DNA of 64,000 bases from Icerya purchasi (taxonomy: Eukaryota; Arthropoda; Insecta; Hemiptera; Monophlebidae): assembly GCA_039619475.1 (NCBI GenBank), contig CM077115.1, positions 512,140,815-512,204,814 on the forward strand, written 5' to 3'. Below, piece after piece: positions 15,101-24,009 of the stretch. Each line of letters starts with the position of its first letter. Position 1 is the stretch's first letter. The notes under the pieces were generated by a model. The model did not search any database and was not told the DNA's origin. It saw only the letters and a list, made by a program, of their open reading frames with translations. A program made the translations under genes and the position numbers.

Positions 15101-16784
15101 ATACATATTTTTTTACATTATAAAGTGAACAGAAATGTGGTCGCTGCGAAAGAGACTGAAAAAGTCGACCAGTTTTAGTTAAAAAATCGGCTTCTTAATT
15201 TACGGTCATTACAGCTATACCTTCTAAATATGATTTCTGTGATTACGGAAATAATGATGTCAGTGAAAGAATTTTAACAGAGACAAAAAACACGGTTTTT
15301 CTCGAATTTATGTATTTCCCGTAACTTATATATAACCTGTGTTTGTAAAGGAAGATTGTAGCTTCGGTTTCAGACTGAAAAATTTTAAAAACGATTTGAC
15401 GGCTCTGAATTAAATAAAGTGCAAACGTTCTTTTTTCATTACATGTGCTTTTTACAAATTAGTCGAGAGAAAATATCTGACTTTAAATATGATTTTTTAA
15501 TAAATTTTTGTGCGAGTGTGTGTGCAGAGGGAGAACAGAAAATATATACTAGGTACTAAATAAATAATCATAATGGAGAATAAAAATGTATTAAATAAAA
15601 TTTAATTTACACTACCGATATGTTCAAAACGTCGTGAACCTCCTTTTAAATGCTCGATTTAACTGAAACGAGAGCAGTCTGTTAATATAATGTAAAGCTG
15701 TTATCTATATAATCAATTTCTGTTCAATAGTTGTTTAACAAATAGTTAAATATACAAACGTAATTTATACGCGTAATAATTGATGAGCAAAAAATTAGTA
15801 ATTGTATAATCAGGGCCGGCTCGCTTCAATTTTTTTTACATTTATAAATTAGTGCTAATTGAAATATGTATAGATAACGAATTTAGACCGGCATCGTTAA
15901 AGGCTGGTTAATAATAGTTGAATTTCGATTTTTTAACAGGCCCGGAAAAATTGGACTATTCGCGCTTCGATATTGATAAAGAAGAGTCGTGCGGAGACCT
16001 GCTGAAAAGCATATTATCCTATCTCGGTGACAGTGTTATAAGCTGGCTGATTCAATTCAAAGTGCCGACAAATACCGAAAATGAAAAATTAAATCACGAT
16101 GAGAAGGAAGTGGAAATCGATGCGTACGGTGAAAAGGAAACAGAAATCGATAGCGACGTTGAATGCGGTCATTATAAATCGTTGATGGTCGACGATATAA
16201 AACTGGAGAAATTGAAAATTTTCATCGATCTTTTTATGGAGCACATATTGAACGCTTCTAACGTTTTGTATCATCAAAGTATTACCGTGCTGAAATCGGT
16301 GGAAGTTCAAATTGCGAAAGCCGGTAACGCCGACATATTAAAAAGCGACCGTTACTTAACTGAACTGATTTCACGCAGCGGGAGCGTATTGGAAAATTTA
16401 AAAAGTGCCTCCGACGCGACCGAATGCATTTTAGAAAATGAACTATTTAAGAACGCCGAGGCGACGACTGAATGTTCTGATAAATTACGGAACGACGATG
16501 AAGTGTTCCTAACAAATTCGCACGCTGACAACATTTTAACCGACCAACTAAATTATACGTTGGATGGTAACAGTGAAATTAGCCCGTACATAAAGTCGGT
16601 CGTGAGAAAGTTAACGAAAAATATTGACGAATACAAACTGACGTTCGTTTCCTCGCCAAATCCATTTTACTTTTACTGTATTTTAAAAGATTATTTGAGT
16701 CAGTCGAAAATAACGTCCGATTTAAAGGACAAATTGCTTTGCACCTTAGTGAAGCAAGCCTCCGAATGTCACCTTTTCATTTGA
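1..16784 (+). CDS. Gemin5: Gemin5 (SMN-complex subunit), 3' nine exons; 5' end outside window
   Basis: Gemin5 recognises snRNAs by its WD40 domains and delivers them to the cytoplasmic SMN complex for Sm-core assembly; the fly orthologue is rigor mortis. Exons: 1-173, 3340-3441, 5080-5385, 7972-8116, 9448-9702, 10337-10547, 12339-12536, 14208-14400, 15940-16784. All eight introns are GT-AG and the frame stays open across every junction, giving 808 codons. Counting from the first codon here, residues 1-58 are the end of a WD40 domain (HDGTCRIW). Residues 59-194 are a polar Ser/Asp/Lys-rich linker holding the family motif NLFGTEGELDNL. Residues about 195-400 are the helical TPR-like dimerisation region (AAVNYMLALNRHKEAISLL). 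The rest is the helical C-terminal region, with LLLHTSGHLTLFLI aligning to the vertebrate LLLH..HDLTLAVL segment. Human Gemin5 is about 1500 aa, so roughly the N-terminal half is missing upstream. The C-terminal 280 residues are weakly conserved; their assignment rests on splice continuity. Confidence 0.93.
174..3339. other. Gemin5 intron; contains a copy of dispersed repeat A
   Basis: AT-rich intron. Apart from the repeat-A copy (about 1166-2340) I see only homopolymer-rich sequence. The short open frames here have no recognisable domain. Confidence 0.7.
1166..2340 (+). repeat. Dispersed repeat A, copy 1
   Basis: Shares ordered blocks with copies at 17.7 and 19.4 kb. One is a 5' block around AATCGGGAAAAATGTAAAAA (about 1312). 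Another is a block with TTTCAACTATAAAGT and GTAATCGTGTTTTTTATATA (about 1585-1665), followed by a TTCCTTTACAACAGTCATTA block. A 3' block with CCGAAAACC and AAATAATTTTAAATT (about 2230-2325) is also present in copy 2. No coding capacity or clear termini; class unknown. Confidence 0.6.
3340..3441 (+). CDS. Gemin5: Gemin5 exon (post-WD40 linker)
   Basis: Acceptor ATTACAG ends at 3339 and donor GTATGT starts at 3442. The 102 nt add a basic, Ser/Thr-rich linker (GSANEKSKVNRKP) that accepts phase 1 from the previous exon and leaves phase 1. Weak conservation; identified by splice signals and open frame. Confidence 0.8.
3442..5079. other. Gemin5 intron, nothing recognised
   Basis: AT-rich intronic sequence with short open frames only; no element termini or protein homology seen. 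Confidence 0.6.
5080..5385 (+). CDS. Gemin5: Gemin5 exon (linker to TPR-like module)
   Basis: Acceptor TTTTTCAG ends at 5079 and donor GTATAT starts at 5386. It encodes an acidic/Ser-rich stretch, then YTNLFGTEGELDNLVFQE. This matches the vertebrate Gemin5 segment around LFTDRATLYRMIDIEG and is the first strongly diagnostic motif after the WD40 domains. Confidence 0.88.
5386..6531. other. Gemin5 intron, 5' part, nothing recognised
   Basis: AT-rich sequence up to the left end of the mariner element at 6532; no other structure seen. Confidence 0.55.
6532..7695 (+). mobile_element. Degenerate mariner element with about 45-bp terminal inverted repeats
   Basis: Left terminus (from 6532) and right terminus (to 7695) are inverted copies around GTCCAAAATGATCCGTATTG, with about four mismatches over 44 bp. 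TA follows the right end; the left flank reads AA, probably a decayed TA. The + strand interior reads as a broken mariner transposase. EQRCVIHFLF lies near 6910 and ECHGMLKEMYSEEAIGRR near 6960-7010 (helix-turn-helix region). NVILHRDDTNLYIA lies near 7192-7235, equivalent to the catalytic HHDNA block, and WVERWHECVRHGGWYL near 7370-7420 matches the mariner C-terminus. Several stops and frame changes and a compressed middle mean no functional protein. It sits in a Gemin5 intron. Confidence 0.85.
7972..8116 (+). CDS. Gemin5: Gemin5 exon (start of helical module)
   Basis: Acceptor GTAATTAG ends at 7971 and donor GTAAGC starts at 8117. It contains NNEVTEHMLALAPSVSPK, equivalent to vertebrate LTDNLVAMAPAAG. 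It takes phase 1 in and leaves two bases (AA), completed by the next exon's first G. Confidence 0.88.
8117..9447. other. Gemin5 intron, unassigned
   Basis: The stretch about 8350-8800 is less AT-rich and pyrimidine-rich on +. It could be an old element read on -, but no diagnostic motif is visible. The remainder is plain AT-rich intron. Confidence 0.5.
9448..9702 (+). CDS. Gemin5: Gemin5 exon (TPR-like dimerisation region)
   Basis: Acceptor TTTTTAG ends at 9447 and donor GTACGT starts at 9703. It encodes LWKDACNVYIQQLIMADK followed by helical repeats (LNRHKEAISLLCEKNYFKEA). The pattern matches the TPR-like domain that dimerises Gemin5. This is the best-conserved exon in the window. Confidence 0.92.
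9703..10336. other. Gemin5 intron, nothing recognised
   Basis: AT-rich intron with an A-rich tract around 9945-9980; nothing else seen. Confidence 0.6.
10337..10547 (+). CDS. Gemin5: Gemin5 exon (helical repeats)
   Basis: Acceptor GTTACAG ends at 10336 and donor GTACGT starts at 10548. It continues the TPR-like helices (CLFLDDKSLAANTLVRGKS; GLRSWNDIASLIDQVETIR). Phase 2 in, phase 0 out. Confidence 0.9.
11381..11393. repeat. Poly-G run
   Basis: An uninterrupted G run after a GTGTGTGT stretch inside the mariner-type element; a second G run lies near 11651. Likely sites of slippage or assembly error. Confidence 0.8.
11826..12051. mobile_element. 226-bp MITE with about 80-bp inverted repeats, nested in the Tc1/mariner element
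   Basis: Begins CAGGGTGCGGCAGCATAACT and ends with the complement; the two arms match over roughly 80 bp with few mismatches, so the whole element can fold as a hairpin. TA flanks both ends (11824-11825, 12052-12053). The terminal CAGGG plus TA duplication is shared with its host element, pointing to mobilisation by the same superfamily. No coding capacity. Confidence 0.9.
12339..12536 (+). CDS. Gemin5: Gemin5 exon
   Basis: Acceptor GTTATAG ends at 12338 and donor GTAACT starts at 12537; phase 0 on both sides, 66 codons. It begins HLEPWYIIAKNL and includes VRTVGDWLMG, aligning with the vertebrate FVERVTAVWKSIF segment. Confidence 0.87.
12537..14207. other. Gemin5 intron with an unassigned higher-GC patch
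   Basis: Around 13320-13560 the sequence is less AT-rich. It holds an 8-bp inverted pair, GCACTAAT and ATTAGTGC (about 13424 and 13472), bracketing the palindrome TCCCTAGGGA. It may be part of an old mobile element; no motif identifies it. Confidence 0.45.
14208..14400 (+). CDS. Gemin5: Gemin5 exon
   Basis: A long T-rich tract precedes acceptor TTTAAAG, which ends at 14207; donor GTAATT starts at 14401. It begins LLLHTSGHLTLFLIGW and continues through KHLLKAIECTYNY, aligning to vertebrate LLLHICHDLTLAVL and LLRAVVRSYD. It leaves one base (G), completed by GC of the last exon. Confidence 0.88.
14401..15939. other. Gemin5 last intron, nothing recognised
   Basis: AT-rich intronic DNA; no element or coding signal recognised. 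Confidence 0.6.
15940..16784 (+). CDS. Gemin5: Gemin5 terminal exon with stop codon
   Basis: Acceptor TTTAACAG ends at 15939. The phase-1 join gives FPTGPEKLDYSRFD, then 280 codons to TGA at 16782-16784. The region is acidic and helical, ending in KLLCTLVKQASECHLFI. It corresponds in position to the Gemin5 C-terminal RNA-binding/oligomerisation region, but homology is weak. Confidence 0.85.
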
Positions 16785-17164
16785 AAGAAAGTATATTACC
16801 TACATTGCGGTATTCGCAAATCTTGTTATCCTACTTTTGTTTTGTTTTTTTTTTTTTTTTTTTTTACTTCCCTTTTTTCCCTCCATTATTTTCATTCTTC
16901 ATTTCTAAATATTATAAGATATTTAATTGTAATCGGCAAATCTAATCTGTATAGACAAAATGAACGTGTTGTCGCGATTTCTGATACGCAGTGAGAGTAG
17001 TGATTGCCGAGGTATCGCTGTAAATCACGGTCATTTTCGATTCCATTTTTTAATTTAATTCTGTCAGTTGCATCATGGTCACTTATTAAATTCACGTGAC
17101 GCATTATTATTATTAAGGAATTTTCCAATGTCTTTTTAGCCTTTTTTCGAGGAAGTTTTCATTA

Positions 17165-17170
17165 AATAAA
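17165..17170 (+). terminator. Candidate Gemin5 polyadenylation signal
   Basis: AATAAA about 380 nt after the Gemin5 stop codon, in AT-rich DNA followed by T-rich sequence. It is the best-placed canonical hexamer I noticed downstream; actual use is inferred. Confidence 0.45.
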
Positions 17171-17724
17171 GCATTTATTATTTTTTACGCAGCTTTGTTT
17201 TTATTCGAAATACATCGAAATGATTCGCGTGTTATAAATATGTTTAATATTTTACGAATTCATCTGTTTAATTTTTTAAAAAAGAAAAGGACGTTTATTA
17301 TATTGGGAATTTTTATTAAGTAATTCTCGATGATCAGTACATTTCTGAATCACAGTCCAGCTATACTCCCACAAGATTTTCTTTCATGTAATTAATTTGA
17401 TAACAGGTATACGCATGCGTACGAAAACAATTAGGGTTTTAGAAACAAGTCTCGGAAAACGCGAAAGAATAAAATTAAAAATAAGGCATTCAATATCGTC
17501 ATTGTCATCAGACTAAATCCCCTCATTCGTATGAAATCTTTTAATTCTAGATAAATCTAACGAAAATTAATAACAACGCTGAAATATAATTTTGATTTAT
17601 CAGGAGACATCAAATAGTGTAATGATTCACAGTTTACTAAAATTTCAGAAAATGATATATACTTCCAAGTTGCCTTTCCAATCTGTATTTAGAAAGCTGT
17701 TGTCGGGTTTTACATCACGTGTTG

Positions 17725-18545
17725 TAAGTGGCTGCATTATTGTTCCAGCGTGACACCCAAAAGGGGCTGCATCGGGAATAAGCCCCTGAATTTTGTTGAA
17801 AAATCAGGGAAGAAAAAGTAAAAATTGTCGAAAAACGCATTTTCGATGAGAGGCAATTATTTAAAGTAAAAAATATCAGTCTTTTTCTTAGTATTAATTC
17901 GTATATCATTTATGCTTTTTGAAAGTATTTACACGCCTGAAGAAATTACTTAATTGTGTACATGGGTACTACTTGAAAATAAATCAATTTTATAACTAAT
18001 CCCATTATTGGAAACGTAAAAACGGCAAAAGACGTGAATTTCATTTACCGGCCTGTGTAAATTTTTAATAATATTTCTTAATATCTTTTTAAAAACACAG
18101 TTGTTTCCGAAAATTATTTATCATGAGTAATCACTGTGAAAGCTTTAAATTTTTACTAATATTTCTTAATATCTTTTTAAAAACACAGTTGTTTCCGAAA
18201 ATTATTTATCATGAGTAATCACTGTGAAAGCTTTAAATTTTTAATAATATTTCTTTTTAAAATTATACACTACAAATATGGGGCGGCCGACTTTGAGAAA
18301 TAATTGATCTCGAAACTTGAAGTGATTCACTCTCTACGTTGTTAATTTCAACTATAAAGTATGAATTGAATTTGTATATAAAATTAATATGTTAAAGTAA
18401 TCGTGTTTTTTATATATAAATTTACTAAAAAGTGAGCTAACCGAAAACCTCTGCTTCCGGGTATTTTAACTGAGCCCCGTACTTGCTTGCACGTAATTTT
18501 GAATTATAAAAAAATTTAAACGTTAAATAATTTTAAATTCTAAAT
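17725..18545 (+). repeat. Dispersed repeat A, copy 2
   Basis: Same block order as copy 1: AAAATCAGGGAAGAAAAAGT near 17805, TTTCAACTATAAAGT with GTAATCGTGTTTTTTATATA near 18345-18417, and CCGAAAACC plus AAATAATTTTAAATT near 18440-18540. Lies 3' of Gemin5 in the same orientation as copy 1. It carries an internal 88-bp tandem duplication. Confidence 0.6.
18061..18254 (+). repeat. 88-bp tandem duplication, about 2.2 units
   Basis: The unit starting ATTTTTAATAATATTTCTTA at 18061 recurs at 18149 and begins a third time at 18237, a constant 88-bp period. The two full units differ by a single base near the start. This indicates a recent duplication inside repeat A copy 2. Confidence 0.9.
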
Positions 18546-19404
18546 TTAATCCTTCGGTCGGCATAAAATATTTATAATAAAAAATTTGGATTTAGAAAAA
18601 AAATTATTTTAATTAGTATAATGAACCAACTACATAGAAGTGAGAACAAATAATGTGACGACGTTTAATGTCTTACCCATTAAAAGCGTTAGTTGATATA
18701 GATTAATATAGAAGAAATGCAATTGCACACTTTACCTACTACGCCGTAGAGACCATATGTGATCGGGCTGCTAAAACCAAAGTTTGAACCAAATAAATTT
18801 GAATTTAAAATCTGTAGAATTGCCGGGCTCTGTTTGTACGCGATGCGTAGAAGTAACGAAAGAAAGTGAAATAAAAGTACGTTTTATACAATCTTAGTAC
18901 ATTTTACTTAATTTCGAGTAAAATGATATTAAAATTAGTTTTAATGTAACTATCGAATTTCCGCAGTGCTTATCAATTCGGCAATTCCCCTTGTTTTTTC
19001 ATAAAGAGAAGAATGAAATAAAATCCTAATTGGACTAAATCTTTTTCGTCAAATTTTCGAAACTTCTGACCGAATGTAAAAACTATACTTGATAAACACA
19101 ACTTCTCGACCAATGTAGACTTATACAATTACTGAGCTAACCATCAAATGTACAAATTCATATATTACGGAACAAGGTATTCCGGAATTAATGTTCCTTT
19201 TTATGTTCGAAATGACATTTCTTCGCATTATGACCTCAGAAGACGGACCACAGTATTAATAGGATCAAAAAGCTGATACAATCAGCAGCTTTATGATCAC
19301 GTTAATGTTACACCAGTCCAGTTATCAGATAGATTAGTGCGCGAGAAACTAAGATGCATTGAACCACATGAATTTTAAGTGTTTGATTCTGAAACAAATA
19401 TTAC

Positions 19405-19975
19405 CGGGGGGGGTGGCCATTCGACCGAAAATTTTGCGTACCGGAGAAAAATCGGGAAAAAAGTAAAAATAGCTAAACTAGGTTTTCGATAAGAGGAAAT
19501 TGTTTAAAATGAGAGATAATAGCGTTTTTTGGTGTTAGATTATTACGTGTTATACTTTTGAAAGTCACCTGAAAAAAAAAAAAAATAAACAAACATTTGG
19601 AAATAAATAACTTTTGCTTTGTAAAAAAGCGAATGAATTTTATTTGCCGATGCAAATAGTAGTGTAAAATATTTTCGAAGAAACTGAGAAGTCTTTCTTA
19701 AAATTTAAAATAGTGCGTCACATTATAATTTCAACTAATTTTTAAATCGAGTTCGTATTATTTTTAATAAAATTAAAATTTTGAAATAATCATTATTTCC
19801 ATATATAAAGAGAAGCGCTGTTTCCGTTTTTAACAGCAATTACTCGTTCCTTATAAATACAGAAAACACGTAACAAACTTGATTTGGATTTCTTTTTCTT
19901 TCAAGTACGTAATAATTAAAATTTTAACCTAACATAAACTTTTTTCGTGTAATCCGTGTTTCGGTTTATTGGAAG
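19405..19975 (+). repeat. Dispersed repeat A, copy 3
   Basis: Contains AATCGGGAAAAAAGTAAAAA near 19450. A later block has CCATATATAAAGAGAAGCGC, a TTTTTAACAGCAATTACT stretch and ACACGTAACAAACTT, matching copy 1 (about 1640-1740). Same orientation as copies 1 and 2; lacks the 3' CCGAAAACC block. Confidence 0.55.
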
Positions 19976-20570
19976 AACTGAGCTTTCTCAGATAAGATTT
20001 AAGTTTTGCGGGTAGGGAGCTATCGCGAATGTAAACCGAGAAAACCGGAATTCAAAAAAAGTAGCTGATGATCAGCCCTGTATTATTTCAGAACTATACA
20101 CACAATATAATGGTATCTACGTATTTATGTTTTAATTATTTATTTAAATGATTTAATTTAATACATTTTTAAATGTGAAAAAGTGTCAAAAGATCTATAT
20201 TGCGATGCGAACTGACGTGGTTATTTATTGCAAGATTCAAAATCGTTTGTTTTCGTTTCGTAAAATTATGTCGCGAGTGTTTACGATTTAGCACGTTCAG
20301 TAAAATCCGATAAATTCCCGGTGTTCGCAAAATGGTAAATGAGGCTGCGTCTGTGTGTGCGTGTGTATTAATTCTTGAAAATTCGCGTTTTCAGTTAAAT
20401 TAACAACTAGGGTATAGTGCAGGTACCGCGCCCGTAACAATCACCGTGCGTGAAGTAACATATAAAGCGACAGAGAGAATTCCTGTAATTAATCCGGTCG
20501 CCGTAGGTATAATTAGAGTTGATAACATAGCGATGCTATTGTTGCTAGTCGTGGATTACCCTAACAATAC

Positions 20571-20737
20571 ATGGATCTGAAAGGCGAATATCTATCAATC
20601 GAAAGTGATTGCGGTTTTAAGCTCGTCAACCCCCGTTGTATACGAAAACTTTTGTCGCCGTGCCGGGTTTTTCGTGCTGTTTACTACACGGTTTTGAATA
20701 TTCTCGTTTATCTTTTAGATTCCGGTCGCGACCTTAC
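20571..20737 (+). CDS. Candidate first coding exon of an unidentified gene
   Basis: An ATG-initiated frame of 55 codons plus two bases ends exactly at a consensus donor, CTTAC followed by GTGAGT at 20738. The start reads MDLKGEYLSIES and the segment after it (CRVFRAVYYTVLNILVYLLD) is hydrophobic, so a membrane segment is plausible. About 350 bp upstream and the exon itself are clearly less AT-rich than the surroundings, as expected of a 5' end. Unspliced, the frame runs only one codon further before TGA. No family is recognised with confidence; the V-Y-L-x-D-x-G-x-D-L pattern faintly recalls the first helix of XK-related proteins, but that is speculation. No downstream exon was identified. 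Confidence 0.4.
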
Positions 20738-20741
20738 GTGA

Positions 20742-22206
20742 GTCCTATTGTCGAATTCGTTTTTATCGGAAAATTGCGCAAATATATCCACGTTTTCGTA
20801 AATACAGTTCGTTAATTTTTCTATTTAAACACGGTGGGTGGAGGGTCACCGTAATAATACTTCCTCTACCGGAAGTAAGAATATTTTCACAAAGGTGCAG
20901 AGAAGGTTTCGTGGTCTTCGGAGGAAAAGGAAATGTTTACCCTTACTGTCATTATTTGATGAAATTTATTTTAAAAGGAAAGTAAAACCTTAAGGTTCAG
21001 CAAACAGAATTTTCTTTCTCTCAATAAATCCGCCTCACTTGCATCCGCGAAACTGAGACTTCGAAATGTAACGAGTTCGTTATACTGAATCTGCCGGAAC
21101 AGGGATAATGAAATCCATTATATAATGTCTCCGAAACATAGTCAATTGATATCGGTGAGAATTCATAATATTGGCGTCCGTAATCGGGAATAGTTAATTC
21201 ATTACAATATGTATGTACAAAAAATTTTAGGAACATTCCAAAAAATTAGATTGTTCTACTTACATGTCCCCAAATAGTATTTGCGTAACGACAAAAAAAA
21301 AAAAAAAAAAAAAAAAAAACGAATTCTGGTGTATTATTCGGGTTTTGTAATTATTTCAGATCAATAATGAAAATGTAGTTTAAAAATTCAAAGTTTCCAA
21401 AATAAGTAGAACGTGTAAACCTACGAGTGTCAAACTTCCGATAACCCCGAAAATGCAAATCTTTTCAAAAGTCTAATTGAGCAGCCTTTCACAGATTGTG
21501 TGACAGTTACTTGTATACTAATGAAATGAACAAAAACGGAACGGAATAAAATCAGCGTATAGAGATTACTTTGGTCATTCTGCTTGCTAATAATAACAAC
21601 TCTATACTAATCACACGATGTGCCACCACTACATGCTCTGTAATAATCCATTACCTTATATTCCCCGCTTTACTCTCTACTTTTATCGCCCGCCACCTTT
21701 TTTTGTGTGTGTGTCGGCTTAATATGTGCTTGGCCTAAATCGTCAGAAACTTAATTTCGGCTCCAGATTCCTGCCTGGTAAAAGCCCATGCAATAGTTAA
21801 TGACCCCCGGTAATTCCTGTTTCGAAAATCTCCTTTTTAAAAATATTGGAATAAAAAAGTGCATAAAAGTTAGGCACTGCACATAAAAAGCGACAGGAAA
21901 AGTATGTTGAAAAAAGAACGTAAAATTGCGGGGAAAATTTTTGACCCCAAATTAACAGGAGATGAATGCAGACTTCATTCCAGAAGATATTCAATCTAGC
22001 GACGGACGTCAAAAAAGTAAGGCTGAAGTTCAACGAGAACACATTAGTAGACTGCTGTCAATACATTAAAATAGGCCGAATTTTAAGAATATATCTCGCA
22101 AGCTAACGCACAAGATTGATATTTCAGATGATAGAAATCGATACCTTTTTTTTTTTTTTAATTAAAATTTTTGGTGGCGGATGTAGCAAAATGAAAACCA
22201 TTAAAA
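20742..22206. other. Intergenic or intronic, nothing recognised
   Basis: AT-rich with a poly-A tract at about 21293-21319. If the exon at 20571 is real this would be its first intron; no partner exon is visible. Confidence 0.5.
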
Positions 22207-22399
22207 CATGCCGTCGTTCCCAGGTTTACCCAGCCTGAAATAATTGGCTACTAGAGAAATCTGGGAAAGTAAAAGCGGCCGAGAAAGGAACTAGAGCCCC
22301 CCTACATTCATCATTGCCATTGGGCTTCGTACATTTTGAACCTTAACTGCACAATTCCCAATGCCTTGACAAGGGTATAAGATTTATTTTACTTTAAAA
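22207..22399 (+). mobile_element. 5'-truncated copy of the tRNA-derived SINE
   Basis: Carries the SINE body: CAGGTTTACCCAGCCTGAAA, AGAGAAATCTGGGAAAGTAA, GCCATTGGGCTTCG, then GACAAGGGTATA and a T/A-rich tail. It lacks the tRNA-like head with the A and B boxes. Its 3' tail faces that of the next SINE. Confidence 0.8.
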
Positions 22400-22434
22400 T
22401 AAGTGCGCAATATTTAACAGCTAATGAAATATTA

Positions 22435-22696
22435 GCAAAGTAAAGTAAGTCCCATATATCCTCGATGGGGTGTCGGGGATTGTGAAATTAAAAGCCCAAC
22501 GGCACTAATGAGAGTAGGGAGCCAGAGTTCCTTTCTCTCGATCGCCTTTACTTACAGTGATTTCTCTGGTACTCAATTATTTCAGGCTTGGTAAACCTGG
22601 CAGCGACTTGGATCCGGAATTAAGTAACTCCCGAAAACCCATAATACCTCCGAGTTGGTAGCCAAGCACCTTAACTACTAGGCTACCGCGCGCTAC
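22435..22696 (-). mobile_element. Full-length tRNA-derived SINE, inverted
   Basis: Read on -, it begins GTAGCGCGCGGTAGCCTAGT (tRNA-like head with an A-box-like TAGCCTAGTAG), passes through the shared SINE body, and ends in a short ACTTTACTTT-type tail. A 14-bp target duplication with one mismatch flanks it: CTAATGAAATATTA at 22421-22434 and CTAATAAAATATTA at 22697-22710. Length 262 bp. Confidence 0.88.
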
Positions 22697-22879
22697 CTAA
22701 TAAAATATTACAAAATTAAAATCACAGCAATCGTCCTCTTAGAATGTTGTTTATCACAATATTCGGTATAATGCTAGGAAACAATTAACGTCACAGTAAG
22801 GCATACGGCTGCATGTCTTATACTAGAACTGGATGTAGACTATTTCGATTCTTCCTCATTCCGCTTTCTCCGTCCGAAG

Positions 22880-23310
22880 TTGGACGATTATCGAGGTTAT
22901 TGTTGATTTAGAGTATGTGACTTCTTGTAATTTGGTTGCGGAACATTCGTACCAACCCCTCATATCTGCCAGCCAAGACATTTTTCTTCTACCTGGCCTT
23001 CTCTCTTCCCTTCAATTTCACCTTCTAATACTAATTGTATAAGATGATATTTTTCAAGATGCCTGGATATATGACCAAAATATTCGAGGCTTGTTCAGTT
23101 TTTAGCATTTCTTTGGCCATTTGATTGAGTACTTCTGAGTTTGGTCTCTGTATGAGATTCTTAGCATCCGACGGTACACATACATTTCAAAGGCAGTTAA
23201 TTACTTCTCTAGGCCTTTGGTGAGGATCCAACTTTCCATGCAACATAGAGCAGTATTGACCAGACATAGCACACCTTATTATAAGTCTTACTCGTAATTG
23301 AAGGTTTAAA
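22880..23310 (-). pseudogene. LINE reverse-transcriptase C-terminal fragment (RTE-like)
   Basis: On -, in shifting frames, the translation shows VCYVWSILLYVAWKV, then LEYFGHISRHLEKYHLIQL and LEGEIEGKRE, then a W-rich stretch and MFRNQITRSH. This order (SILLYGCE, LEYFGHIMR, LIIEGKIEGKR) is the standard C-terminal part of insect endonuclease-reverse transcriptase (RTE-type) elements. Frame changes and stops show it is dead; the rest of the element is absent. Confidence 0.7.
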
Positions 23311-24009
23311 TCTTTTTCGACCATCAGATTATTCGTATTTAGGAAAATAAGAAAAAAAAAAAATATATATATATCGATTTCTATCACTGAAGTATTAATC
23401 TTGTACATTAGCCTAACGAGTTATATTCTTAAAGATTAGTCTGTTAATTTTATTGTACTTAATCTTCTCAAATTACTTATTCTTTATATCGTTTATTTCT
23501 AACATCGATTTTGGCAGAACTGTTTGCAGTCCTACTTTTCAGTACATTCTAGTTCCCACGAAGTAATACCTTAAAATCTTATAACCGTTCACCGAAGATA
23601 TCTGCTCACGCGCACATATACACATATGTGACCTGGGGTCTATTAAAAGGGACCTATCGTCCGAAAAGATGTTTTCAGGAAAATAGCCGCTAAACAAAAC
23701 AACCCCGTAACCCCGTTGTCATGACCTTCGGTATCGCGGTGCACTTACTCCTTGTCGTAATAATCGCTCTTCCACTTACTCTTTCCTATCAGTCATCTTC
23801 ATTCGGCAGTTTTGTTTTGACACGAGAACATTATCATAGTTTAAACGAGCGATTTTCTCTAAATAGCTAATTCTTTAATCCGTGTTAAAAAAAAACTATC
23901 GTTTATACTTCGTTGTCTATTCATTTTACGTTAGCGATGTTTTGAATTTCTGTTTATTACTGGTTTTATATCGTAAATATTAATTAATTACCGTGATGCA
24001 GTTGCTTTA

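Noticed and set aside
15918..16784. Open frame starting at TTG 15918 as an independent 288-aa gene
   Set aside because: The Gemin5 splice acceptor at 15939 joins in frame with the previous exon; codons 15918-15939 are intron, and eukaryotic genes rarely start at TTG.
18061..18254. CRISPR-like or regulatory array
   Set aside because: Units are contiguous 88-bp duplicates without spacers, in a eukaryotic intergenic repeat.
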